Origin: a virus
Length of the DNA stretch: 25,208 nt
Direction: 5' to 3' (one strand)
IMG/VR virus record: IMGVR_UViG_3300044530_000012
Location: 1-25,208 of that record
Shown piece after piece: positions 20,301 to 23,661 of this stretch (position 1 is the first letter of the stretch; each line of letters opens with the position of its first letter). A program made the translations under genes and the position numbers. The notes beneath the pieces are model-generated. The model was not told the origin of the DNA and ran no database searches. It worked only from the letters and a program-made list of their open reading frames with translations.

Positions 20301-20407
20301 ACTCCACCAACGCTTTTACTAATAGCGCTAACTGAATGATTTAAATTCTCTAAATCTCGCTGAGCCTTATCAATCCGTGTTTCGACATCAATAACTATGC
20401 CTGACAT
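8321..20407 (-). CDS. Giant tape measure protein with embedded glucosaminidase-like domain
   Basis: This 4028-residue protein sets tail length. The N-terminal 250 residues are a recognisable tape measure domain, with a coiled-coil start (KAQRDLENLNHSVSAISKSV), ALSIGGTLAAL near residue 45, and GLGAGVLRGEEFNSIMEQAL near residue 155. Roughly residues 250-1810 contain many hydrophobic helices, which may form the part that enters the host inner membrane. Residues 1830-2720 are polar and helical. A Thr/Ser/Pro-rich linker at about 2715-2765 precedes a glucosaminidase-like domain (about 2775-2905). The end is Gly-rich with three 49-residue repeats. Lambda's 853-residue gpH spans a tail of about 135-150 nm, so 0.13-0.16 nm per residue predicts about 0.55-0.64 micrometre. 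The frame is unbroken. The gene follows an intrinsic terminator, and its stop overlaps the next start as TAATG. The Gly-rich C-terminus may be cleaved during assembly, as in lambda, but no cleavage site is evident. Confidence 0.97.
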   Translation of the reverse strand: MSGIVIDVETRIDKAQRDLENLNHSVSAISKSVGGVTAGFSKLAAALSIGGTLAALTQVDSTFTSIESNIKLVTGATKEFAVAYTELKKVADDTRSTFASTAEIFSKLGVATASMNVSSESIAKAAKSLQMAGSVAGGATEGFRAAMMQLGQGLGAGVLRGEEFNSIMEQALPVAQMIADSLGLSVGALREMANQGRLTSEVVFNALLSQSSAIEAKFKLIGPTLAQGMDKAKESFSILLNEISKSFGISSGLGAIFLKAGDSAARLADNISIMAANMRIFWREWSSRLSDAFYPFVFAFNRAMALVKTILAASGIGKFLVNMFYEMEYAATSVIRRVFLNLENTGKMLKAFDQGNIFTGVLNSIKLLPEVFGSMLGMTIDEYEGWAIKIGKKFTTKFIMLGEVFKSGGEFLMSMLGQAIANYGIDLSSFIPGFTSLKDLIINRTLLPIINMFKTLGSNLVFTEFDFITKPLTLLGNVLRKVFGEEIINSIAKIATKIGSLDNIFTTILAVIFPPLKALLAAISAIGSAGNLINISLNANLFTAGYNYISGKIKSLYSTIKEFVKNSNILQNFGDNVSTSLKSNMKPSLWSMWFKAAFESLKSQVVEDLSLLNKEIENVTNKFGLKINVADSARNLKKDFKDIFNNLDIKGLLSDKLASVKIKGNSLLKLIKNLKDELDPQFAVLFDMDGVTNLETAFIKIVNNLTTLFGRFLGVLGKTEIGKPFAAMFGFIVNSVRALEPVESKIENFAFKVIGHFREIWDKVIGNSWWTDTITAIKDSVNDLAGIVLSKIIGFAKGVINAFAIAYNAIKQVISDLRAGIAIIDFSGMGTKFAIVKDFFIDVKDKAISFGETVKDIWDTIKEPGSLKFLNSKEFQDKIKETTQVVASWLDSAKTEIKIAVDSEGFKSAVNELKTFAANIGKTIEDAMGNTAPQFAKAFISTFAVLLAEKLIPEGPIGNFIKNTLRATAINAWLSIEKIWEDSPSSSIGTKIGGFVGSMVGGAILVLIKNIPNILKQLLGFLGGFGQGFLESIFPFGGFVKGIFNLLEGMGLNTAFGLMGMWLFGGKLLSLMSALGLFRTQIAAIRALSGPLASFFGGAMGSSASTWAANPIAMLSRELFGPQRRVMMLGIAALGLDMIGAFDVVFKNSPFAHTIFTAFASAFAIFGNQASAFIRNSVIIPIITEMTIAILPYSSTIAGLLWGLIRPSVSSTTALQVFTIKIIGWIEELTTKLAALVLFVKDVGVTIVKSLFTPMALRAAGIFAVASAITYLIYNLTKLKDTSDSLANNDIWSPTNMYAAANSDEINFASDASPEKLSQFQEYNRQWRQWWTNVTDGFKGIYENSISNFNELKDAYLKPSKQGSTYLDMSKFSSKGAIVPEMVTEKGTSPFLDKLSEITSKFYEGSPLIKGTFEPLAKGLDHSITGAEALKEAFVNLWKEGLHPLASGIFAVGASLVGLALAFKVTIFLAAMDAAILRSLFLMYKDLGREIVAVGGFLAAIRAASTYEIVSTLVGVGISIVSIGSFIYSARAEWKAFTGAAQDTLDGLKEVFSEVTEGATDLLGILKAGKIFFGGFLAVIVDLVIKYREQIFNFIKGFYNIIYSITKTVVMAIYGVLKALFTLDFAAILSNFRSFGTALRSFLLAFSGNKAFITISLGVIGYETFVNYFTKAGQDSGEGFITAFGDALTSKTLQFAVYAGTMILSLRAIINRGFTSIFTLPTALLGALVPTLIGGLGALAGYFGGGFITDTLLHKPELEFLGTTIGMIVGTKMIRGLAEAVAASSISRLLLGWWAALALGISAALAHYFGFIDLSQKWSDILDGIMYKLKTLFGMTPEAKNTQTGLTNKQMAELTTAGVSVNYDLSKVNYDLISSDVKDGLNNAISKLSDSIEEFKKVSIEGDAEKIAKARADMLDYENVVEKWSKRALAGSKFNIQAGIPEIQKMLSYDPRSKTEIAKDVFNSRSSMAGKYTNIYGSGNLTEDLKLKVDVGEGRSSLQATLERIKQDFTKNSSAMTGPFDESISNYLVQLHKLAPEYTQRVQQSQTFMGGTMRSSEFTTKRLTETKESITKIVSELNRLDDARQAYINQMQKASDSQRQYNNTITAAKDVGVKIDPDFFVYSKDFATNIDSMSAAIKRLDQQSKETDDTTVRLNLKISMQSLKGYEQALVDRNTVLSESLGTSLKSFTEEAGYSIPKAFEKLPETVLKDSVDKLRDIKLTAKLSTLPTPEIPEQPSILSQVSGSDQAKKILEEYKNAVKYRNEILEAKDTPISSLIDSRINILSNLMKAAATDPNIATALAEEALVSAAINKNAAEYAGYSADRVKSVGLELARLNLQKEIFKDNGTKLAELNQQSEQLLDSIKSVELTPVRDMVGKFITDLSDKELVLIQPEQLDAIRKASLDIANLEKEITVLAKDPANLDKQIEKYKQIEELRKQGLKTSGLSSLSRASSLSSSKLSAASEMFGKKYVTSDKLLEIFGINATIASFKEQLASTEDPVLFTTIKNNIKAAERQLDILKMSFEDITSKTGAVRDIFKTDITDKDLSKMPDAMVSGLIGAAQQFKIALDEALSQSGNTFTDEAKKIFGKLKEIERVGAFITFFKDLANSVEDSFTDGIQASLDKVKGGLPDLNISAYRLASMPNSGRDLASEASDLSMLKRIAMMSGLTDAQKTIINKFDRTNAPAVLAELKNAFGKDLDKVLQTPIDRNIEATNNLITSLDNLGAKIDSLAGKGKTGNSEVTASGNVKVEPPSTNTTARWDKISKQSLTETMSSAAASIGLAPEVMKAISDWETGHQLKIRSAMGGGSTNNLFNIKAEKGWKGDVSARPADDGGYFKAYSSQMQSINDFPEFLKRNPRYKIALTHVRDSLQFLQDLQDAGYAGKSKTWAGNVGSLLGLKGKAAVMQPAVKPPTFVASSEAVSNQSVAGAIKDIDLQTRAITASVDTQMSKLKEIQDYYGTGTRETLVQFGSLDKDIANKLDASSIEFISGLTTTIAGQTDKLNQAANNNQPIEEYVKALNNAVATKTAYLEGLAANNPANEMTNFIAYSKGAGKNVSAVLGKFSGLSSDVVDTMSAAQKSTLMAMSILRVDLKNKLAAEQQAGESTVDTTKKLKDLDDATKDLGDSVTDAANAARDAGKAFSDSITSTFKDAFKGLLNQNKDEGKSVLGTFGSKLMVGIKDQVVNMFTDSFTNTIGLGKGGPLSKAFNNAGKGISSMFSGIGSGVKDIFTGNMTWDKFTGGISSWWNGMTSSDETANMSPEEIQMSAAKIFADAVNKFAGGGVGGAVGTAAKAASGGGIGDMLSSAFPWLAGGAGVLGAGYLLKNGISQDALKGAGFGDKDIGGINNLFGNSGKKFDPFDAGLFDSKSDKTSNFLSDLFTQKSRTELASSTKSAGGNPWADDGGKGMQDVIANKTDGMFSWLWGDTGLFGANGTFAKMIGTAAPKEGEIGGLWGAIMLPITGLFKLISAGITGLMSLFGGNPGDSGAANGTNVSSNDDFVGPVKAATGGKITGAGTGTSDSIAAMLSNGEFVINAKDAKENMALLESINNGKVIRKASGGVIGGAIGVGSSVNSMMGGSPAFSKALNIAGALGNLLNLFKTDPNDKLLAAAEHLEAAATALEAAVAAGGLGGGAGGLGNGANAINSNLTGGIPEGMTNFSRQIGMDSATTQGIADTSGYGATPELTPLPGAGTMGGGPAPLADKIGLPGEGGGFFGGIMDWFKNLDFSKMFGALGFATGGQIRGAGSATSDSIPAMLSNGEFIVNAAATAKNLPMLHGINNGEVEHHFLGALAGVMSIASSGMSIGTQAASMADGGGGGGAGGIMGILSKILGPLFKMIGPLAKIFPAIGNLFGGGGMLGSLFSSSGASPLGAAGDASLGSMFSGSSLGLSFAKNGGLFLASGGMVTGPGTSTSDSIPAMLSSGEYVIRASAVSQHRDLLHQINSGQVPTFATGGVVGAAAPVMATPTASNFKSVTTTAGANKGQQVINLNITGDISRQTKSEIYKMMPSIADGVNSQNKETGYKR
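8549..8695 (-). repeat. Tape measure C-terminal repeat, copy 3
   Basis: Residues 3905-3953 begin GGMVTGPGTSTSDSIPAMLS and end INSGQVPTF. It is followed directly by ATGGVVGA, which resembles the start of a fourth unit that is not completed. The repeat lies about 75 residues from the C-terminus. Confidence 0.85.
9041..9187 (-). repeat. Tape measure C-terminal repeat, copy 2
   Basis: Residues 3741-3789 begin GGQIRGAGSATSDSIPAMLS and end INNGEVEHH. The unit has exactly the length of copies 1 and 3 with no insertions, so spacing within it is under constraint. It is separated from copy 1 by a Gly/Ala/Leu-rich linker containing hydrophobic segments. Confidence 0.85.
9734..9880 (-). repeat. Tape measure C-terminal repeat, copy 1
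   Basis: Residues 3510-3558 form a 49-residue unit beginning GGKITGAGTGTSDSIAAMLS and ending INNGKVIRK. The core 'TSDSI.AMLSNGE(F/Y)(V/I)' also appears in copies 2 and 3 at the same length. This motif is common in phage tape measure C-termini. Its role is unknown, but its position suggests contact with distal tail proteins or chaperones. Confidence 0.85.
11693..12085 (-). other. Glucosaminidase-like (GH73/FlgJ-type) domain inside the tape measure
   Basis: Residues about 2775-2905 of the tape measure show the order seen in N-acetylglucosaminidase domains. A helix (AAASIGLAPEVMKAISDWET) carries a candidate catalytic Glu at residue 2795, in the position of the 'LE(T/S)GWG' motif. It is followed by NNLFNIKAEKGWKGDV, then GGYFKAYSSQMQSINDFPEF, then NPRYKIAL and LQDAGYAGKSKTWAGNV. 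This domain would cut peptidoglycan so that the tail tube can cross the cell wall. Placing such enzymes within tape measures is known in other phages. The typical Gly-Trp-Gly after the Glu is replaced here by Gly-His-Gln. Activity is therefore likely but not certain. Confidence 0.8.
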
Positions 20408-20416
20408 CTTTGAATA

Positions 20417-20422
20417 CTCCTT
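20417..20422 (-). promoter_or_regulatory. Ribosome binding site of the tape measure gene (AAGGAG)
   Basis: AAGGAG ends 9 bases before the ATG at 20407 and begins 2 bases past the terminator's T run. Translation of the tape measure therefore depends on transcripts that have read through the terminator. Confidence 0.8.
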
Positions 20423-20424
20423 AT

Positions 20425-20461
20425 AAAAAACCCCTTAGGAATCATTAGATTCTTCAGGGGT
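20425..20461 (-). terminator. Intrinsic terminator just before the tape measure gene
   Basis: On the minus strand a hairpin of 13 paired bases, with one mismatch and one G-U, has its outer stem ACCCCT / AGGGGT (20461-20456 with 20435-20430). Its inner stem GAATC / GATTC closes an ATTA-type loop, and six consecutive T follow (complement of 20425-20430). This is a well-formed rho-independent terminator. The only space left before the tape measure ATG (20407) is the ribosome site AAGGAG, so no promoter fits downstream of it. Confidence 0.88.
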
Positions 20462-20469
20462 ATATTGTC

Positions 20470-20766
20470 TTAATTAGATGATGTTACAATAACACCATTA
20501 GGCTTTACTTCCGAAAATGCTAATAAAGTACGTTCAATAAAATGAGTGGGCGCTTGTTTGCTAGAACCCGCATTTAACTCATCAATATACTCAACGTGAT
20601 TTACTATCTTTCCATCTTCTAATTGCCATCCATCTCTGGCTTTACCTGTATCAACAGGAGTAGCATCTTTTAAAGCATTAATAAGTTTATCAACTTCTTG
20701 TGCTTCTTTTTGTTTGGCTTTCTTTAAAATCTCTTTTGAGAAGTCCATATTTAATTTTACAGACAC
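20470..20766 (-). CDS. HK97 gp10-like / lambda gpZ-like tail completion protein
   Basis: The 98-residue protein has the family core: an N-terminal helix (SKEILKKAKQKEAQEVDKLI), then DATPVDTGKARDGWQL, a central strand with IVNHVEYIDELNAGSSKQA, and PTHFIERTLLAF. The 'PVDTG...W' and 'N...Y...LN.GSS.QAP..F' pattern is typical of HK97 gp10-like proteins, which act at the head-tail joint. The chosen start is GTG at 20766, because a full AGGAGG lies four bases upstream, and the next ATG (20748) is too far from it. The gene follows the T stop without a gap. Its position after the chaperones and before the tape measure is unusual, since the family is normally coded with the connectors. The terminator before the tape measure gene begins 8 bases after its stop. 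Confidence 0.78.
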   Translation of the reverse strand: MSVKLNMDFSKEILKKAKQKEAQEVDKLINALKDATPVDTGKARDGWQLEDGKIVNHVEYIDELNAGSSKQAPTHFIERTLLAFSEVKPNGVIVTSSN

Positions 20767-21428
20767 TTATCCTCCTAATATATTTTCTCCGCCACCAGCA
20801 TTTGAGAGCTTTTGGAAGAAACCAGACTTTTTGAAATTAGTTGAATTAAAGTTACCTTTCTTTTCTTCTTTAACTTTAGGATTGTAAATAGCATCTAATG
20901 AAGTAAAAAGCTGCCAAGGTTTTTCTTTGACACCTTGTACCTGAATTAGTTTAGCTGCTCTGTCATCAGCCCGCCACTCTATAGGGCGTTGTTCTAAATA
21001 ACTAAACCAGCCAAGCATTTCTTCATATGTCATTTCTTCGTATATCTTATACACTGGCATTTTTAAATGAAATGCTAATTCAAATATAGGTAATTCTTCA
21101 GCGCTTAAGCTGACTTTCCCGCGTCTTGACCCTGACCAAGTCCTGAATATTTCATGATTTCATTTGATAATTTAGATAATTCATCCATAGGGAAATCATC
21201 AAAATCAGTATCATCTAAATCTTTACCACCCTCAACAGCATTACGAATAACAGTTTTAAGTAATTCTAAACCTGCATTTTCATCTTTCTCTGCGTCTTTG
21301 GCTTTGTTTTGAATTTCCAAAACTTCAGATACAGTTAGTTTAGAAATCTTAACGTCACTTCCTAAGAATTTAACTGTTTTAGTCATGCGTTGACCAATAA
21401 GAGCTTTAATACCTTTTGCTTCTGACAT
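20767..21428 (-). CDS. Tail assembly chaperone GT-like fusion made by -1 ribosomal frameshift
   Basis: A -1 shift at GGGAAAG (21120-21114) takes the ribosome from the G frame, after Lys105, into the T frame. That frame is open from before the shift site to the stop at 20767, giving a fusion of about 220 residues. The extension begins VSLSAEELPIFELAFHLK and continues with YEEMLGWFSYLEQRPIEWRA. The latter is the typical T-domain pattern of a tail assembly chaperone ending in an EWRAD-type motif. The only ATG early in the T frame (21060) has no ribosome site before it, so a free T protein is unlikely. In lambda the G and GT products must be made in a defined ratio, and the same is expected here. 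The T C-terminal tail is Gly/Asn/Lys-rich, and its last codons contain the AGGAGG site for the next gene. Confidence 0.85.
20771..20776 (-). promoter_or_regulatory. Shine-Dalgarno AGGAGG that decides a GTG start
   Basis: AGGAGG lies in the last two coding codons of the T frame and ends four bases before the GTG at 20766. It is the strongest ribosome site in the window and supports GTG over the downstream ATG at 20748. It also implies that the gp10-like gene is translated independently of the amount of GT fusion made. Confidence 0.75.
21105..21428 (-). CDS. Tail assembly chaperone, lambda gpG-like
   Basis: The 107-residue chaperone is counted from the ATG at 21428. I chose this start because AAGG lies 8 bases upstream and the ATG follows the previous stop by one base. 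An in-frame ATG at 21458 would overlap the preceding gene and add ten residues. The protein has an N-terminal beta part (KTVKFLGSDVKISKLTVSE) and then charged helices with an acidic patch (GGKDLDDTDFDDFPMDELSK), as in G-like chaperones. These bind the tape measure and tail tube subunits during assembly and do not remain in the virion. The last codons carry the slippery heptamer GGGAAAG, read in phase as G GGA AAG, before the stop at 21105. This allows the GT fusion described separately. Confidence 0.85.
   Translation of the reverse strand: MSEAKGIKALIGQRMTKTVKFLGSDVKISKLTVSEVLEIQNKAKDAEKDENAGLELLKTVIRNAVEGGKDLDDTDFDDFPMDELSKLSNEIMKYSGLGQGQDAGKSA
21114..21120 (-). promoter_or_regulatory. Slippery heptamer GGGAAAG for programmed -1 frameshift
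   Basis: The heptamer is positioned in the zero frame as G GGA AAG, the same sequence and phase as the lambda G/GT site. It lies two codons before the G stop (TCA GCT TAA). A short 5-bp stem (TCAGC / GCTGA) could form immediately downstream. That hairpin is weak and may not be needed, since lambda G/GT shifting does not require a strong structure. Confidence 0.88.
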
Positions 21429-21429
21429 G

Positions 21430-21645
21430 TTACTTACCTTGATTGATTTTGCGTTCATCTAGTTGTGCTCGCATTTGATGTAAAATTGAGAGTGTTTCGA
21501 AAGCTTCAGATTTTTTATCTGGAGTCAATGTGTCATCTTTCGTTCGTTCGAATGTTTTATTAATACTAATATCAATACTTTTAAGCATATGTTTAACAGT
21601 AATGCCAACAACATACTCTAAGCTAAATGGTTTATTTTGAGACAT
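21430..21645 (-). CDS. Small protein of unknown function between tail tube and chaperone genes
   Basis: The 71-residue product is not recognised. It appears largely helical and charged, with a short hydrophobic start (FSLEYVVGITVKHML) and a polar helical C-terminal half (KKSEAFETLSILHQMRAQLDERK). Small genes of this size often lie between tail tube and tail assembly chaperone genes in siphoviruses, so an accessory chaperone or tail assembly role is possible but unproven. Only a weak GGA-type ribosome site precedes its ATG. The gene begins about 20 bases after the hairpin that follows the tail tube gene. Its final codons contain the AAGG ribosome site for the next gene, and its stop is one base before that gene's preferred start. 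Confidence 0.7.
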   Translation of the reverse strand: MSQNKPFSLEYVVGITVKHMLKSIDISINKTFERTKDDTLTPDKKSEAFETLSILHQMRAQLDERKINQGK

Positions 21646-21656
21646 ATACTATCCAT

Positions 21657-21684
21657 AATAAGAAGGAGGGGACGAATCCCCTCC
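21657..21684 (-). terminator. Hairpin after the tail tube gene, possible partial terminator
   Basis: On the minus strand a perfect 7-bp stem (GGAGGGG / CCCCTCC, 21684-21678 with 21671-21665) encloses a 6-base loop and is followed by the T-rich run TTCTTATT. It begins 11 bases after the tail tube stop. The T tract is imperfect, so termination is probably partial. The hairpin could instead protect the 3' end of the abundant tail tube message. Both roles are inference. Confidence 0.55.
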
Positions 21685-21695
21685 AAGTACATCAT

Positions 21696-22394
21696 TTACA
21701 CAGTGAATGCACCACGAATATCTGATTGTACAGTAATAGTTAATTTTGCTGACATAGCGTCTGTCAAGCTTGTTGTTACTTCTAATGCTTCAAATTTACC
21801 TAAGAAATAATAAGAAGAATTTTTAACAGCACCTGCAACAGAAGAAGTAATACCACCGCCACCAATAGCATCGCCATCAGCGCTAACGATATCAGTAATT
21901 GCTTTATAACCTTCTGGTTCTTGAGAAAGTAATGTAAATCTGAATAAATAAACGTTACCGTCACCAATTACAATAGGTGAAGAAACACCTGTTGAATAAG
22001 AAAGTTTGTTTTCTTTCCATAATTCTGGCACAAAGTTCAAAGTCAATTCCATTGTAGGAGAGTCAGCTTGACCTTGGATTTGTTTTGAAGTTTTAGCACC
22101 GTATTCAGGAACTTTAACAACGTTTGCTGGAGTACCCATTGCAGGGAATTCTTTGACGTTAGTAATACGGACAAAACCACCGCTATCTGCAACTGCATTT
22201 TCTGTTTGGAATAGACCAGCAGTAGCAATTAATTGTCCAGCAGATGATAAACCGCCTGTACCAGTACCCTTTAGTTCGCCTGAACTAATTTCTTTAAGTA
22301 CAGACACTAAGTTGAAAGAAGTTTGATCGTGTGGTTTACCAACAACAGATAAATCAGAGAACATTGCCGCAGCAATAGAATTAATGTGAGCCAT
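21696..22394 (-). CDS. Major tail (tube) protein
   Basis: The 232-residue protein is made mostly of beta-strands with small polar loops, as expected for the hexameric tail tube subunit. Typical features are the N-terminal segment, a FVRITNVKEFPAMGTPANV stretch near residues 75-95, the TMELTLNFVPELW strand near residue 120, and a C-terminal closing strand (AKLTITVQSDIRGAFTV). The ribosome site AAAGGA is about 7 bases before the ATG. It sits between the tail terminator and the chaperone genes, and a 7-bp hairpin lies 11 bases after its stop. With a tape measure this long, the virion would need far more copies of this subunit than of any other tail protein. I see no added Ig-like domain or frameshift extension at its C-terminus. 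Confidence 0.85.
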   Translation of the reverse strand: MAHINSIAAAMFSDLSVVGKPHDQTSFNLVSVLKEISSGELKGTGTGGLSSAGQLIATAGLFQTENAVADSGGFVRITNVKEFPAMGTPANVVKVPEYGAKTSKQIQGQADSPTMELTLNFVPELWKENKLSYSTGVSSPIVIGDGNVYLFRFTLLSQEPEGYKAITDIVSADGDAIGGGGITSSVAGAVKNSSYYFLGKFEALEVTTSLTDAMSAKLTITVQSDIRGAFTV

Positions 22395-22411
22395 CTTTTA
22401 TTCCTTTAAAT

Positions 22412-22822
22412 TTAAGTAGAACTTCCGAAGAAGTTGAAAGAGATTGTATAGGTACTTTTATGAATCACAGGCAAAGCTTTATCTGCACCTAAATGTGCTA
22501 GACTGCTTATGCCGAATTGAGTCATTCCAGAGCCTGTATTTTTAGACTTGTTAGTTAAATAACTATCTAAAGTATCTGCTATTATTGAGGCACGTCTAGT
22601 ACCTGAACCTGCAGCTGTAAAAATATCAATTATGAGAATTCCTGCTAATGAGTATCTATCTATAGGTTTTCCACTAGGTATCACTGATACGCGTATAAAT
22701 TCGTCATTAGTAGTATTCATCACTACAAAATTTGTCGGGAATGTTTTTATTTCTTCAGCTTTCCATTCATTAGATGAAAATACTGAATAAACGTCTTTTT
22801 CTAAATCAGTATACTTACCCAT
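22412..22822 (-). CDS. Tail terminator (lambda gpU-type)
   Basis: The 136-residue protein has the layout of tail terminators, which cap the tail tube and form the head-proximal joint. An N-terminal helix (KYTDLEKDVYSVFSSNEWK) is followed by a strand with FVVMNTTNDEFIRVSVIPSG, a central strand LAGILIIDIFTAAGSGTRRA, a helix (ASIIADTLDSYLTN) and closing strands (STYTISFNFFG). The same order is seen in lambda U-like and DUF4128-like proteins. It lies immediately before the tail tube gene, the usual position. The start ATG has GAGG about 7 bases upstream inside the end of the previous gene. I see no oddities. Confidence 0.75.
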   Translation of the reverse strand: MGKYTDLEKDVYSVFSSNEWKAEEIKTFPTNFVVMNTTNDEFIRVSVIPSGKPIDRYSLAGILIIDIFTAAGSGTRRASIIADTLDSYLTNKSKNTGSGMTQFGISSLAHLGADKALPVIHKSTYTISFNFFGSST

Positions 22823-22824
22823 AG

Positions 22825-23169
22825 TTATACCTCATGATAGAGTTCAACAACTGAGATATGATTGTTTGAAGTAATCACATTACCAAGATGCCATTTATCA
22901 CTATCTATATACACATGGTCTGTCATTGAAAACGCTCCGACTTCTTTTGTTTTAAACATAATAGTCATAGTTTTCGCTTCTGAAGTTTTAGACGTTTTTG
23001 TAATAATTATTTTTGTCGTTATCGAGGGTATAGTTGTATCGTTAACTTCACCAGTGCTAAAATCAAACTCAGAATTAGTTGTCTTTGTAAACACTGCATC
23101 AATAGCTAAGTCTTTAGCTGCATTAAACGCTTTATTTAATGAATTACCAATTAATGAATTATATGCCAT
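22825..23169 (-). CDS. Probable head-closure / head-tail stopper protein
   Basis: The 114-residue product is predicted to be mainly beta-strand. It begins with a short helical segment (residues 1-25), then alternates hydrophobic strands (TKIIITKTSK, TMTIMFKTKEVG, DHVYIDSDKWHLGNVI) typical of the small barrel that closes the head after DNA packaging. I do not recognise it by a diagnostic motif. The call rests on size, strand pattern and position between the adaptor and the tail terminator. Its ATG overlaps the upstream stop (TAATG), so it is probably translated by re-initiating ribosomes. Its own 3' end contains the GAGG ribosome site for the next gene. Confidence 0.65.
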   Translation of the reverse strand: MAYNSLIGNSLNKAFNAAKDLAIDAVFTKTTNSEFDFSTGEVNDTTIPSITTKIIITKTSKTSEAKTMTIMFKTKEVGAFSMTDHVYIDSDKWHLGNVITSNNHISVVELYHEV

Positions 23170-23651
23170 TAATTAGCCCTCCACCATGTTCTCTTACCAC
23201 TATTCCGGAGTAATGGTTTGATAAGTGTTTTTGCAACCATAGGGATTTTATCCGCAGGTCTAATAACACTAAGTTTAATGCCACTAAGTTCTAAATCTTT
23301 GATTAAGCCTGTGTTGTCTAAAAGTCCATCATTATTTAATAAATGATAAGCCAACTCATAAGTAGCTTTAGTGACTCTTATATCAACAACAGTGGAAACT
23401 AATGGAACAAGTATACCAAGCTTAGGATCAAAATATTCACCATCTTTACGAGGATGAGCAAGTGACTGAGTTGAATCTGTAGCTACTCCGATCCAATCCA
23501 ATTCATCCAACATAAATGTAGCAGTACATAGAGATTGTTCTTTCTGAGTATCAGAAGCGTCAGTCCATGCCGCTACATCTAGTCTGTTCTCAAAATAAGT
23601 ATCGGCCTCAGTTACGGTAGCATTTGAATTAACACCTTTAACTAGTGCCAT
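23169..23651 (-). CDS. Head-tail connector adaptor (family often labelled DnaT-like)
   Basis: This 160-residue protein comes directly after the major capsid gene. The start ATG is preceded by AAGGAG, and that ribosome site overlaps the capsid stop codon, suggesting coupled translation. The N-terminal pattern (VTEADTYFENRLDVAAWTDA, then QKEQSLCTATFMLDELDWIG) is that of phage proteins commonly labelled putative DnaT-like ssDNA-binding proteins. From their constant place after the coat gene these are better read as gp6-like adaptors that dock onto the portal. The middle section (AHPRKDGEYFDPKLGILVP, then VTKATYELAYHLL) and the basic end (LRNSGKRTWWRAN) also fit that family. Nothing here indicates a replication role. 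The stop overlaps the next start as TAATG. Confidence 0.8.
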   Translation of the reverse strand: MALVKGVNSNATVTEADTYFENRLDVAAWTDASDTQKEQSLCTATFMLDELDWIGVATDSTQSLAHPRKDGEYFDPKLGILVPLVSTVVDIRVTKATYELAYHLLNNDGLLDNTGLIKDLELSGIKLSVIRPADKIPMVAKTLIKPLLRNSGKRTWWRAN

Positions 23652-23661
23652 AACTTACTCC

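Noticed and set aside
20767-21060. Free-standing T protein starting at ATG 21060
   Set aside because: No Shine-Dalgarno precedes this ATG, and the frame is open further upstream to the slippery site with T-domain residues. Expression by frameshift is the better reading.
21429-21458. Upstream ATG (21458) as the start of the G-like chaperone
   Set aside because: It would overlap the preceding gene by 29 bases. The ATG at 21428 has AAGG at a good distance and follows the preceding stop by one base.
22380-22412. Promoter before the tail tube gene
   Set aside because: The intergenic space is only 17 bases, and I could not find a convincing -35/-10 pair upstream on the minus strand. AT-rich sequence gives many chance matches.
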